A stretch of 64,000 nucleotides of DNA from Roseibium sediminis (lineage in GTDB: Bacteria > Pseudomonadota > Alphaproteobacteria > Rhizobiales > Stappiaceae). Below the pieces are notes generated by a model that worked only from the letters and a program-made list of their open reading frames with translations, was not told the origin of the DNA and ran no database searches. This document shows, piece by piece, positions 17,992-29,863 of the stretch. Each line of letters begins with the position of its first letter. The first letter of the stretch is position 1. Made by a program: the position numbers and the translations under genes. Location of the stretch: positions 1-64,000 of the forward strand of contig NZ_VXDB01000016.1 of assembly GCF_008711325.1 (NCBI RefSeq), written 5' to 3'.

Positions 17992-18009
17992 ATCAGAACT
18001 CCCAAATTC

Positions 18010-18022
18010 GAGATAATTTCTC
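18010..18022. promoter_or_regulatory. candidate operator of the XRE-cupin regulator
   Basis: GAGATAATTTCTC, an imperfect 13-base palindrome 19 bases upstream of the regulator start codon. Small HTH_3 regulators often repress themselves from such a site. This is inference from position and symmetry only. Confidence 0.35.
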
Positions 18023-18099
18023 ATATACGGGAAATTCTGGACACGCAAGCCGTTAGCTCTCAGTGCCGTCAATCAGGGACCAATCGAAAAACCGAAGGA

Positions 18100-19368
18100 T
18101 CAGATAACGCGCGAGAAAACCGCGCTGGCATTCACCCCGCCAAAGCCGAAGCCGTTGGTCAGGATATGATCGACCTGCCGTTTCACACCTTTGTGCGGGA
18201 TCAGATCGAACTGGGAAACAACGTCATCCGGTGTCTCCAGATTACGGGACGGAGGCAAAATACCGGACTGAAGCGCGCAAATGCAGGCGATGGATTCGAC
18301 AGCCCCGGCCCCACCCAGCAAATGCCCGAACATGGACTTGCTGGAGGACACGCCAAGGCTCTTGCCGCGACCGGCAAATAGCGTGGCAAGCGCCGCGATT
18401 TCGGCAGTGTCGCCAATGGGGGTCGATGTGGAATGGGCATTCACATACCCGATATCGTCAGGTGTAAGGCCCGCACGCTGGATGGCCAGCTTCATGGCCC
18501 GCAGACCACCTTCCCCGTCCTGCGGAGCTGCAGTGACATGATGCGCATCCGCCGTGGTGCCATATCCGCTGAGCACAGCCAGTATTTTCGCGCCACGTGC
18601 CAAGGCGTGGGATTCGCGCTCGAGAACCAGCACACCTGCGCCCTCACCCATCACAAAGCCATCCCGGTCCTTGTCGAAGGGGCGGCAGGCATGTGAGGGA
18701 TCGTCATTGCGCTTTGAAGACATGGCGCGGATGGCACAGAACGCTGCATAGGCGATCCGGTCGATGCTGGCTTCCGTGCCTCCGGCAACCATGACATCCG
18801 CTTCACCGGAACGAATGTATCTCGCCGCATCACCAATGGCCTGAAGGCTTGCAGCGCAGGCGGTGACCGGCGCGCCGATTGGTCCCTTCAGTCCGTGACG
18901 GATCGATACCTGTCCGCTCGCAAGGTTCGACAGGAAGGAGGAAACCAGAAAGGGGGACGCCCGACGCGGCCCCTTCTCGTCAATAAGCCGCGTACCTGCC
19001 GTCAACGTCGGAAAACCGCCGGCTCCAGAGGCTATGACTGTGCCCGAACGCGTCTTTTCCTCTTCCGTTTGCGGGCTCCAGCCCGCTTGGTCCAACGCTT
19101 CGTTGGCGGCTGCTATGGCGAAATGAATAAAGCGGTCGAACCGCTTTTGTTCCTTTGGCTCGATATAACGGTCAATATCGAAACCGTTCGGGTCTTGCTC
19201 TATGGATGGCACAAAGCCCGCGATCTTGCAGGCCAGGCCATCTGTATCAAACTCCGTGATCGCGCGAATGCCGTTTTCACCGGCGGCAACTTTCTTCCAG
19301 AACGCCTCGACACCAACGCCGAGCGGCGACACGACGCCTACACCGGTCACCACTACCCGATCACTCAT
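18100..19368 (-). CDS. beta-ketoacyl-ACP synthase II-like (FabF family)
   Basis: A 422-aa condensing enzyme of the KAS II/FabF type. The catalytic Cys lies in VTACAASLQA, and the two His in NAHSTSTPIGD and SMFGHLLGGAG with the conserved Lys just before. The start at 19368 follows AGGGAA; a TTG two codons upstream is less likely. No acpP, fabA, fabZ or other fatty acid gene is adjacent. It may therefore be a second FabF-like copy for a special acyl chain (in rhizobia, very-long-chain lipid A acids) rather than the housekeeping enzyme, but I cannot tell from one gene. Confidence 0.88.
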   Translation of the reverse strand: MSDRVVVTGVGVVSPLGVGVEAFWKKVAAGENGIRAITEFDTDGLACKIAGFVPSIEQDPNGFDIDRYIEPKEQKRFDRFIHFAIAAANEALDQAGWSPQTEEEKTRSGTVIASGAGGFPTLTAGTRLIDEKGPRRASPFLVSSFLSNLASGQVSIRHGLKGPIGAPVTACAASLQAIGDAARYIRSGEADVMVAGGTEASIDRIAYAAFCAIRAMSSKRNDDPSHACRPFDKDRDGFVMGEGAGVLVLERESHALARGAKILAVLSGYGTTADAHHVTAAPQDGEGGLRAMKLAIQRAGLTPDDIGYVNAHSTSTPIGDTAEIAALATLFAGRGKSLGVSSSKSMFGHLLGGAGAVESIACICALQSGILPPSRNLETPDDVVSQFDLIPHKGVKRQVDHILTNGFGFGGVNASAVFSRVI

Positions 19369-19820
19369 TCCCAATTCCCTTTTCGGAAAAAACTGCGTGC
19401 GGCATGCTTGTCACAACTCCCTGAAGGTCGTGACGGCAGTGCCTGAAATTCTCGGAAATCCCAACCGGTTCCATGTTGCGGCAGCGGGCCATCGCAAGGC
19501 ATGCCTGAACGACACGGGATGCCTTGAGAGCGCTATCTGATCATGCCTGAGAACTTTGCCGGTGTAGGTCATGACAAGAACCAGTAACGAAAACTGACCA
19601 GAATTCAAACCAAATGAACGATACGGCATGTTTTCCAACGCCCTGCCGCACCCAAACCATGTCCTTGGCCCAGCTTTTCAAGCAAGGCAGGGTTGCCGAG
19701 ACAGAGGATGACAAGTCTGACAATTTGCATTCAAATGCCATTAACTCCGCCGCCTGGCACTCGAAGCCACCCTGCAAAAGGAGCGGAGGTCATTTTGGAT
19801 TTGAGCAATTGGAGGCATCA
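19369..19820. other. long intergenic region, nothing identified
   Basis: A 452-base gap between the divergent FabF-like and HdeD-like genes. The HdeD frame is open back to 19614, but the extra 69 codons lack membrane or family character and the GGAGG at 19811 supports the later start. I see no RNA gene or repeat. Confidence 0.4.
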
Positions 19821-20387
19821 ATGTCCGACGCAATTGAGACTTTTGAAAATTTCCGGGAAAAGGTTCAGGACAACTGGGTCTGGTTCCTTGTCCTTGGCAT
19901 CGCACTGGTGATCGGCGGTATCGTGCTGATTGCAGCACCACTCGCCACATCCATTGCCGTCACCCTGCTTATCGCAGCGGTGTTCTTTGTTGGCGGCCTG
20001 TTCCAGATCTACCACGCCTTCAAGACCAAGGGCTGGTCCGGGTTTCTCTGGAACCTGATTACCGGTCTGATCGCCCTCATTGGCGGTATCGTGATCTATG
20101 TGAACCCGTTGGCAGGCACCTTTGCCCTGACGCTGGTCATCGCTGCCACTTTCGTGGCACAGGGCGTCACCCAGCTGCTGCTCGCTTTCAAGATCCGCCC
20201 GCATGAAGGCTGGTTCTGGGTGGCCATTGCCGGAGCCGTCTCGCTCGGAGCAGGTCTCATGATCTGGATGGACCTGCCCGGCTCCGCAGTGTGGGTACTC
20301 GGCCTGATCGCCGGTATCTCCGTCCTCATGAACGGCTGGAGCTATATCGCTCTGGCCCTTGCCGCAAAGGCCAGCAAATCGGCGTGA
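19821..20387 (+). CDS. HdeD family membrane protein
   Basis: A 188-aa protein of the HdeD/DUF308 family. After a short cytoplasmic N-terminus (MSDAIETFENFREKVQDNW) it has six hydrophobic segments, arranged as two or three DUF308-like hairpin repeats containing G-G-I and PLAG/NPLAGT turns. HdeD in E. coli is linked to acid resistance at high cell density; in alphaproteobacteria the role is untested. The start is fixed by GGAGG five bases before the ATG. The gene is monocistronic, with a hairpin downstream. Confidence 0.85.
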   Translation: MSDAIETFENFREKVQDNWVWFLVLGIALVIGGIVLIAAPLATSIAVTLLIAAVFFVGGLFQIYHAFKTKGWSGFLWNLITGLIALIGGIVIYVNPLAGTFALTLVIAATFVAQGVTQLLLAFKIRPHEGWFWVAIAGAVSLGAGLMIWMDLPGSAVWVLGLIAGISVLMNGWSYIALALAAKASKSA

Positions 20388-20413
20388 ACCAGCACTGAGA
20401 ATTGACTACGTTT

Positions 20414-20437
20414 CGACCCCGGATATTGCCGGGGTCG
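20414..20437 (+). terminator. hairpin after the HdeD gene
   Basis: Nine-pair stem CGACCCCGG / CCGGGGTCG with a six-base loop, 26 bases after the stop. Only two T residues follow, so it may end the transcript inefficiently or need Rho. Confidence 0.6.
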
Positions 20438-20481
20438 TTCACACGCCGCATCTGAAGCCCATCTCCGGCCTACTCTGGCTC

Positions 20482-21213
20482 TCACGGGATACCGGGAAGG
20501 CCCGCATACCATGGCACCGCTGGTTGAGCCAGGATGGACAGGCTTTGCTCAAAGACCTTGGTCAAGCTGACTTTATCAGTAAATGCATCAGGCACAGGTT
20601 GGATTTTTCCGATCCGCAAGCCGCTTGTACCATCCTCCTCAATCTTTACGCTCTGCCAGATATTCGCCGTCGAGTTGCGAACCACAAAGAAATAGTAGGC
20701 ATCCCAATTGGCATCGAGATCCATGAGGGCGAGGCCATTCGCCTCGAAGATCGGGGTGTAATGGGCAACAATAATCGGCATGGCCGAGTAGCTTGGCGCA
20801 TAGGCAGTCTCATGTTCCTGCAGGAGCTTCAGGTCAGGACGCTGAGTAACACCATAGGCGTCCAGCATTGCATTCAACGCGGGAACAACGGTCTCACTGT
20901 CCTCCTTCCAGTCGAAATAGGCATGCTTCGGGTCTTTGAAGGCAAAGGCTTCGATCAGATACCACGCCAGGGAGACGCTCCGGTCGCCATGGAGAAGATC
21001 GAACTCCTGCCCCGCAGCTGCAAAGAGCGCAGCTTCTGTCTTACTCGATACGCCTTGTTCCATAAGCTTGGCGGTCCGGACCGCTGCCGGATCATTACCG
21101 GTCATCATACGAACAAGCCGAACCCGTTCGCTGTCAAAAACACCCTGACGAGCTGCCCAGACACCGCTAACTGCGGTCAATCCAGCCAAAACCAATAAAA
21201 GAACGATCCGCAC
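20482..21213 (-). CDS. secreted or anchored protein, unknown function
   Basis: A 243-aa protein starting at GTG. Residues 1-20 (MRIVLLLVLAGLTAVSGVWA) form a signal peptide or membrane anchor; the rest is soluble and rich in helices, with a central acidic stretch. There is no motif I recognise. It contains no Cys in the mature part. The gene stands alone: it converges on the HdeD gene and diverges from the dioxygenase gene. Codon use is like that of neighbouring core genes. Confidence 0.65.
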   Translation of the reverse strand: MRIVLLLVLAGLTAVSGVWAARQGVFDSERVRLVRMMTGNDPAAVRTAKLMEQGVSSKTEAALFAAAGQEFDLLHGDRSVSLAWYLIEAFAFKDPKHAYFDWKEDSETVVPALNAMLDAYGVTQRPDLKLLQEHETAYAPSYSAMPIIVAHYTPIFEANGLALMDLDANWDAYYFFVVRNSTANIWQSVKIEEDGTSGLRIGKIQPVPDAFTDKVSLTKVFEQSLSILAQPAVPWYAGLPGIP

Positions 21214-21491
21214 CCATCACTCCCTACGTCACTTCACGCTGTCTAGCGGGTCTTGGGCCCTAATCGCAAACTCCAAATCTGGGCCTCTCTTGCACTTTCT
21301 CTCTGCGCATTGGCGTCTCGGTCTTCCCCATCACAAAAAACTTGCACGCTCGCTCATTTCACCTAACGTCAAAACAGACACTCCACCAGCGGACAAGGTC
21401 CGCCAATCGGGCCCTTAGCGCGCATGATTGCTGTCGTTGGACGAAATCAGGGACTGCCTTTCGCCAAGGCCCAATGGTGGTGGCCGCCTCC

Positions 21492-21591
21492 CCGTATTGC
21501 CTGATGTTTGAACCTCAGGCTGTGTGGACGAATTTCCCGGCGAAATACACCGCCAATTCGCCCACACAGTCTAGACATCAAAGCAATACGG
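21492..21591. repeat. 100-base imperfect palindrome before the dioxygenase gene
   Basis: A nested inverted repeat with 33 paired bases: CCGTATTGC / GCAATACGG at the ends, then TGATGT / ACATCA, CTGTGTGG / CCACACAG, CGAATT / AATTCG and GGCG / CGCC around an eight-base loop. It ends ten bases before the ATG at 21602, with no clear Shine-Dalgarno between. It could be a cis-acting RNA hairpin or a short palindromic mobile unit. The rest of the 388-base gap (21214-21491) shows nothing I can name. Confidence 0.75.
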
Positions 21592-21601
21592 ATCATGTTT
21601 C

Positions 21602-22735
21602 ATGACGACGCTTACCTTGCGCGCCGACAGGCGTGCCCTCACCCTTGTTTTTGATACCGGAGACGCTGCTACCTATCCGGCGCTCTTTCTTCGTGACAAT
21701 TGTCCCTCCGGCTTTCACCCCCAAACTCTGGAACGGGAATTCGACCTCACGTCGATCTCCCCGGATATCGAAATAGCCAGTGCGGAGATTTCCGGCACAG
21801 ACCTTGTGGTCACCTGGCAATCGGAGGCGCTGGAGAGCCGGTTTACCTTCCCCTGGCTGTTGACGCATCGCCCCGGTCAGCCGACGAAAGATCCGGCAGA
21901 TGTTGAACTACGGCTTTGGCGCGGTGAGACGAAGAAAGGCGATTTGCCAACCGCCACCGCTGCCGAACTTTTGGGCAATGACGAAGCCCTATTGAGTTTC
22001 CTCATAGAGACGAAGCGGACAGGCCTTTCCCTCGTCACCGACCTTGCCGATGATCCTGAGGCAGGCATGATGTTGGCCCGGCGGATCGGTTTCCTGCGCG
22101 AGACCAATTTCGGCGTCACCTTTGACGTGATGTCGAAGCCCGACCCCAACAACCTCGCCTATACCTCTCACGCCCTCCCGCTGCACACAGACCTTTCCAA
22201 TCAGGAGTTGGTACCCGGTTTCCAGTTCCTGCATTGCATGGCCAATGAGGCGACCGGGGGTGGCTCAACTTTCGCAGACGGCTTTGCAATCGCGGAAGAT
22301 CTGCGGGCAGAAGACCCGCAAGCTTTCGAGCTTCTGGCTACAACCCCGATCCCCTTCCGCTTTCAGGATGGCGACTATGACATTCGAAAGCACCATACCG
22401 TGATCGACCGGAACGCAGACGGTTCGCTGGTTGAGCTGCGCTTCAATGGGCATATCGCCGCTGTCTTCGACATGCCTTCGGACAAGATGGAGGCCTACTA
22501 CAAGGCTTACCGGACCCTGATGCAGAAGAGCCGCGACCCGGCCTATGTCATGACCACGCGGCTGGAGGCGGGTGAAATGATCATCTTCGACAATCGGCGC
22601 GCCCTGCATGGCCGCGCCGCCTTCGACCCCTCCACCGGCTTCCGACACCTGCGCGGATGTTATGTCGATCGTGGCGAATTCGACAGCCGCATTCGCGTTC
22701 TGTCCCGAAGGCAAATGGCCGTTCAGGCTGCCTGA
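21602..22735 (+). CDS. gamma-butyrobetaine dioxygenase-like (TauD/BBOX family)
   Basis: A 377-aa Fe(II)/2-oxoglutarate oxygenase. The N-terminal domain (about 1-95; LFLRDNCPSGFHPQTLERE) is the DUF971-like domain of gamma-butyrobetaine hydroxylases, but most Cys ligands of its Zn site are missing. The catalytic jelly roll has the HxD (LPLHTDLSNQ), the distal His (RRALHGRAAF) and the 2-oxoglutarate Arg (RHLRGCYVDR). It likely hydroxylates gamma-butyrobetaine to L-carnitine or a related quaternary amine. No carnitine genes adjoin it. A 100-base hairpin lies directly upstream. Confidence 0.82.
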   Translation: MTTLTLRADRRALTLVFDTGDAATYPALFLRDNCPSGFHPQTLEREFDLTSISPDIEIASAEISGTDLVVTWQSEALESRFTFPWLLTHRPGQPTKDPADVELRLWRGETKKGDLPTATAAELLGNDEALLSFLIETKRTGLSLVTDLADDPEAGMMLARRIGFLRETNFGVTFDVMSKPDPNNLAYTSHALPLHTDLSNQELVPGFQFLHCMANEATGGGSTFADGFAIAEDLRAEDPQAFELLATTPIPFRFQDGDYDIRKHHTVIDRNADGSLVELRFNGHIAAVFDMPSDKMEAYYKAYRTLMQKSRDPAYVMTTRLEAGEMIIFDNRRALHGRAAFDPSTGFRHLRGCYVDRGEFDSRIRVLSRRQMAVQAA

Positions 22736-23052
22736 CACTCAACATGCCAGCAGTCCCGGCCCATGACCGGGACTGTTCCAGACAGCCAACGTCGCCAGTC
22801 GGTTCCAAGGAAAACGCCCCTTCCCAAGACACGCACTTTCTTCCCCAGAGGAAGAAAAGAAACCGCGTACCCTTATCTATCAATGCGACGTGACATTCTT
22901 GATTGCATCATCAATTGAACCCGAGAGAGGGACTTCTGGTCTTAATCACACAAATCAACAGCTCAATTCACCTGCAAAAAACATGCTTAACAGATGATTA
23001 ACTTCCCCTAAGGCAACCTGAGATTGTCATGATGTTTTAGCAGGTGAAAAGC
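22736..23052. terminator. intergenic region with a terminator-like hairpin at 22751-22775
   Basis: After the dioxygenase stop a nine-pair hairpin (CAGTCCCGG / CCGGGACTG, seven-base loop) occupies 22751-22775; few T residues follow. The remaining bases to 23052 become AT-rich and should contain the autotransporter promoter. No gene is seen. Confidence 0.6.
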
Positions 23053-25593
23053 ATGCCACTCAGGCGGGTCAAGTCAGTTGGCGTTGGGGTTGCGGCAGTT
23101 GGCTGCGCGCTGTTTTCACCGATCGGTCCAGCCGTCGGTTTCGATGGGATCATTAGTGAAAATCACCCAATGGGGACCTGCAATATCAACTATGATCTGG
23201 ACACCACAATTGGCACCGCACGGATCAGGTTGACCTCCATCGGAGACCATGTCGCAGGCGGATCCTTGTTCTCCGGAAATACACGGATTGTCTTTACCGC
23301 CATTTCGCTCAGCGATCTGGCCTCGTGCGGCATGACCAATGTCTCCGGCTTCACCTCGAATGGAGCGGATGGCACGGTCGCAACCGACAACTATATGGGC
23401 TTTAGCTTTGTTGGCACGTATGGCGGGGTAGAAAGGTCCTATGAATACGCATTCTCCGGCCAGACTGCGACAACGTCCATCTTTACGGCTGCTGCAGTGG
23501 ATTCAGACCCTCCGACGGTAACCCTGAGCGGAGCGCCAACGGCGGTCAACTCGACCAGTCCTTTTCCGGTAACTGCAACATTCAACGAAACCGTGACCGG
23601 CCTGACCGCCGGCGAAATATCCGCCACGAACGCGACCGTCGGCCTCTCGGGGTCCGGTACGACCTACACCTTGACCGTAACACCCACGGGCGCAGGCAAC
23701 ATCACGCTGTCCATCCCGGCCGGCTCGGCTCAGGATGGCGCAAGCAACGACAACCTCGTGTCGAACGTGGTCAATGTGACCTATGACGCAACCGCCCCAA
23801 CAGTAGCCATATCCGGCGTTCCTGCAGTGACAAACGGCGCCTCGGCATTCACGGCAACGTTCACCTTCTCGGAAGCCGTTAGCGGGTTCGATCTTTCCGA
23901 CATCAGTGCGGCGCTCTCCAACGCGACGGCATCCAATTTCGCCGGAGGACCAACGGTCTATACGGCGACGATAACTCCCAACGGCGCCGGTGATGTGGTT
24001 GTCGGTGTCAATTCGGCTGCGGCACAGGATTCGGCAAGCAACGCGAACCTTGCAGCGACCGGGCAAACAACGACACTGGATGCAACCGCCCCTACCATAA
24101 CGTCCATCACCCCTTCAACGACCAGGATCAGCGATGGTGACAGCTCCTTTGCGCTGACCATTGTCTTCTCGGAAGCCATGGACACCGGGGTGTTACCCAC
24201 TGTTGCCTTGTCTTCGGCAAATGGCGATCCGGCGATCACCCTTTCGGCAACCTCGAACGGCTTTGTCGACGGGCAGACCTTTGTGCAGAACTATTCGGTT
24301 GCCGACGCCAATCAGAAACTGGGATCGGTCGACGTGGCGATAACCGGTGGGCGGGACCAGACCGGAAATACGACAACCAGCCGGTTTGAGGCAGGCGTGT
24401 TTTCCATCGCCATGGATCTGGACATCGTTTCGCGGCAGTTGCAGCAATCCGGCGCCAGACTTCTTGCGCAATCTGCCCACCGCGGCAGCCGCCATGTGCG
24501 AAACATCGTGCAGAACCGGTTCAGGAGCCGGATGACCGGCGCGCATGGACTCTATTCAACCGGCAGTATCGCACAGGGCAATGGCGGCCAGTTCTTCATG
24601 GGAGCCGACGGGAGCTCGCTCAGTTTTGGAGCCAGTTTCTTCGATCAACGTCTCGCCATCCCGCTGCTTGCTTTCGACAAGGCCCTGGGCACCAAAGCCA
24701 CGGACAATGTCGACCTTGTGCTGCTGCAAAGGCTGGGACTGTCGGTCTATGCAACGGGCGGCTATGAAACAGGCGAAGACCTCAACTCCTATTACATTTC
24801 AACCGGTGTCGACAGGCATTTTGGAACCAACACCATGTTCGGCGTTGTCGGCACCTATGAACGGCATGTGTTTGATGAAACCGCCCTGAACGATCTTGGC
24901 AAGGTGACTGCGGAGAAAGACGGCGTCAGCCTGACGGCCTATGGATCCCATATCCTGGACGAATTGCTCTCGTTCCAGGGCGCGCTCTCCTATGGCAGGT
25001 TCGAGACCAACATTGCCCTCAATGAACATCTGGGCAAATTCGATTCCAGCCGCTGGAGCGGCTTCATTCAGGCAACGCTTCACCAGCAATTCGGCAATGC
25101 AGTTTCCTTTTCCTCGCTTGGCACCCAGGCCCTTTATGAAACAAGCGATGCCTATGACACCGAGCCCGGCGCAGAAGTTGAAAAGGACCGGCTGAACGAG
25201 TGGGATTTTTACTTCGACCAGCAAATCAGCTTGAAGGGGCTGAACTTCAAGGACTTTCGCTTCGAGCCATATGTTGGCGGCACATTCAGTTTCACCCAGC
25301 GCAGACTGCGCTCCCAGGACAAGGACGAGAATTTCGCCGATGTGGACCTGAAACTTGGACTTGTAGGAGAAACGCTCTTGGCCAGCGAATGGCTGATCGG
25401 CTACCAGTTTGAAGCGGCCTACAACGACCTCGGCGACACTCAAAGCCTTGCCTTCACAGCCGGAATATTCGGTGGCCTGCCCGCCCGCATTGGCAACCAG
25501 ACACTGAAGTACAACCTCAATGCCTTCAACACCCTAAGCACTGAAAAGGTCAACAGCCTCGGCGCAAAATTCACGCTGAAAGCCAATTTTTGA
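23053..25593 (+). CDS. autotransporter with Ig-like repeats
   Basis: An 846-aa outer-membrane protein. A signal peptide (about 1-30) is followed by a small Cys-containing N-terminal domain. Two bacterial Ig-like repeats of about 90 residues follow, each opening with a D-PT-V-SG pattern (TVTLSGAPTAVNSTSPF; PTVAISGVPAVTNGASAF) and closing with AQD-ASN-NL, then a third, more divergent repeat (PTITSITPSTTRISDGDSSF). The last 260 or so residues form an autotransporter-type beta barrel ending in KANF, the terminal Phe needed for BAM insertion. The passenger looks like an adhesin. The start could be GTG at 23044; the ATG at 23053 sits better behind AGGTGA. Confidence 0.85.
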   Translation: MPLRRVKSVGVGVAAVGCALFSPIGPAVGFDGIISENHPMGTCNINYDLDTTIGTARIRLTSIGDHVAGGSLFSGNTRIVFTAISLSDLASCGMTNVSGFTSNGADGTVATDNYMGFSFVGTYGGVERSYEYAFSGQTATTSIFTAAAVDSDPPTVTLSGAPTAVNSTSPFPVTATFNETVTGLTAGEISATNATVGLSGSGTTYTLTVTPTGAGNITLSIPAGSAQDGASNDNLVSNVVNVTYDATAPTVAISGVPAVTNGASAFTATFTFSEAVSGFDLSDISAALSNATASNFAGGPTVYTATITPNGAGDVVVGVNSAAAQDSASNANLAATGQTTTLDATAPTITSITPSTTRISDGDSSFALTIVFSEAMDTGVLPTVALSSANGDPAITLSATSNGFVDGQTFVQNYSVADANQKLGSVDVAITGGRDQTGNTTTSRFEAGVFSIAMDLDIVSRQLQQSGARLLAQSAHRGSRHVRNIVQNRFRSRMTGAHGLYSTGSIAQGNGGQFFMGADGSSLSFGASFFDQRLAIPLLAFDKALGTKATDNVDLVLLQRLGLSVYATGGYETGEDLNSYYISTGVDRHFGTNTMFGVVGTYERHVFDETALNDLGKVTAEKDGVSLTAYGSHILDELLSFQGALSYGRFETNIALNEHLGKFDSSRWSGFIQATLHQQFGNAVSFSSLGTQALYETSDAYDTEPGAEVEKDRLNEWDFYFDQQISLKGLNFKDFRFEPYVGGTFSFTQRRLRSQDKDENFADVDLKLGLVGETLLASEWLIGYQFEAAYNDLGDTQSLAFTAGIFGGLPARIGNQTLKYNLNAFNTLSTEKVNSLGAKFTLKANF

Positions 25594-28381
<2,788 letters not shown>

Positions 28382-28408
28382 TCCAGAACACCGATCAAAG
28401 ACTACAAG

Positions 28409-28433
28409 GGGCGGCCAACTGGCCGCCCTTTTT
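28409..28433 (+). terminator. rho-independent terminator of the monomeric IDH gene
   Basis: Perfect eight-pair stem GGGCGGCC / GGCCGCCC with a four-base loop and five T residues, 28 bases after the stop. Confidence 0.92.
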
Positions 28434-28590
28434 CATGCCGACCATCAGGGCATGACCGGAAAAACATGGTTACCGAAACGTTAACTTTTTTCTTGCACCC
28501 ATAAATCCTCCATGCAAGTCTTCCACTTTACGTAAAGGGAATCTTTATTTCGAGATTGATGTTTCATCGAATTAATGGGGGAGCAAAAGC

Positions 28591-29595
28591 ATGAGGATTA
28601 CAGCGAACCAGCCAGCTGGAAAGGCCGGAACAACGGACAAGGCCGCCCGGTTTCAGGCAGCACTGACCAATGCCCGCACGGGCACAAAACCGAGCACCAA
28701 CACGGCCTCCACTGCGCGCAGTTCTGCCAGTCAGAACCCGCTCGGATATATTGGCAATGCCCTGAAAACGCGGATCACCAACAGTTTTGGCCCACAGGTT
28801 CCTGCCAGCGATATCCCGCAAGACGCTGCCCGGCATGGTGCGGAAAGGCTCAGGCTGTCCGCGGGTGCCTATGGCGTGAACTCCTTCGTGCCCAAGGATT
28901 GGCAGAAGCTCGACGTGTCGCAAGTCGGCGGTGTTCCGCTCAATGACTTCAAGACCGGCTTCAATTCCTCAATCTATCGCAACAAGTCCACCGGCGAGAC
29001 CGTCGTTGCCTATCGCGGCACGGATGCAGGCATCAACCTCGCCGATGTCGTGACCGACGCGAAGCTCTTCAGCCAGTCCCGCGTTCCGGATCAGGTGCGT
29101 CAGGCCATGGATCTGGCAAAGGCTGCCAAGCAGGAATACGGCTCGAACCTGAGCTTCACCGGTCACAGTCTCGGCGGCGCGTTGTCGACTGCTGCAGGCC
29201 TATCTACCGGGCTTCCGGCAACCAGTTTTGATCCTCCCGGCCTCTCTCCGGCGATCCGGCAGGAGATCCTTGCCCGCAATCCCGATGCCAACGGCAGCAC
29301 CATCACCAATTTCGCCGCTCAGGGAAATTTCGTCACCGACCTCGACCGCCAGAATACACAGCAAACTCCAACCGGAGACCTGATCGGCAAAACCTATTTC
29401 GTCTCGACAGACGGCGTCGGCGCGTTGGCCGGAACCCTCCCCTTCCTGCAGGCAGACCCCTTCACAAGCCATATCCCGACTTATGCGCTGGAAGAGCTTG
29501 AACGGATCGGCTACGGCAAGGAGGACACGACAAACGACTTTGTCGATTTCCTCAAGTTCGCAGTGCCATACGTGAAAAACTCGATTTTCGGGTGA
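28591..29595 (+). CDS. lipase-like alpha/beta hydrolase without signal peptide
   Basis: A 334-aa protein. The first 75 residues are polar, rich in Thr, Ser, Ala and Asn, and likely disordered. The hydrolase domain follows: the oxyanion-side strand TVVAYRGTD (about 137-145), the nucleophile elbow TGHSLGGAL with Ser193, SFDPPG, and a candidate catalytic His in FTSHIPTYALEEL. This resembles class 3 lipase/Mbeg1-like (DUF2974) proteins. There is no signal peptide or membrane segment, so if secreted it would need a type I, III or VI route. None of those systems is in this window. GGGGGAG precedes the ATG. It is monocistronic. Confidence 0.75.
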   Translation: MRITANQPAGKAGTTDKAARFQAALTNARTGTKPSTNTASTARSSASQNPLGYIGNALKTRITNSFGPQVPASDIPQDAARHGAERLRLSAGAYGVNSFVPKDWQKLDVSQVGGVPLNDFKTGFNSSIYRNKSTGETVVAYRGTDAGINLADVVTDAKLFSQSRVPDQVRQAMDLAKAAKQEYGSNLSFTGHSLGGALSTAAGLSTGLPATSFDPPGLSPAIRQEILARNPDANGSTITNFAAQGNFVTDLDRQNTQQTPTGDLIGKTYFVSTDGVGALAGTLPFLQADPFTSHIPTYALEELERIGYGKEDTTNDFVDFLKFAVPYVKNSIFG

Positions 29596-29610
29596 GCCGA
29601 TCTTCACCCC

Positions 29611-29654
29611 TCAGAGCACGTCTCGTATCCAGTGAAACACGTGATGTGCTCTGA
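29611..29654. repeat. inverted repeat after the lipase-like gene
   Basis: TCAGAGCAC and GTGCTCTGA, nine bases each and 26 bases apart, 16 bases after the lipase stop. The ends (AGAGCA...TGCTCT) look like a short palindromic repeat. It could also act as a weak terminator. No gene is seen between here and 29863. Confidence 0.5.
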
Positions 29655-29863
29655 ATAGTTGACGTGGCGCGGTTTATGACGGCAAACCGGCATTCACTTC
29701 GCCGGGAAATGCTCCAGACAGGCGCAAAGCGGCCCCCTCGCCTTGCGCCTCCGCCCCCCGCATTGGCAGTAACGAGTGATCCCGATTGCGTGAGCCGCGA
29801 TGCAATATGGCCAACTCGGCATTATCTAGATCCGTCTGAAGACGTTACGAAAAGGGGCAAACC

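Noticed and set aside
19614-19820. 69-codon N-terminal extension of the HdeD-like gene
   Set aside because: GGAGG sits right before the ATG at 19821, and the extension has no membrane or family character.
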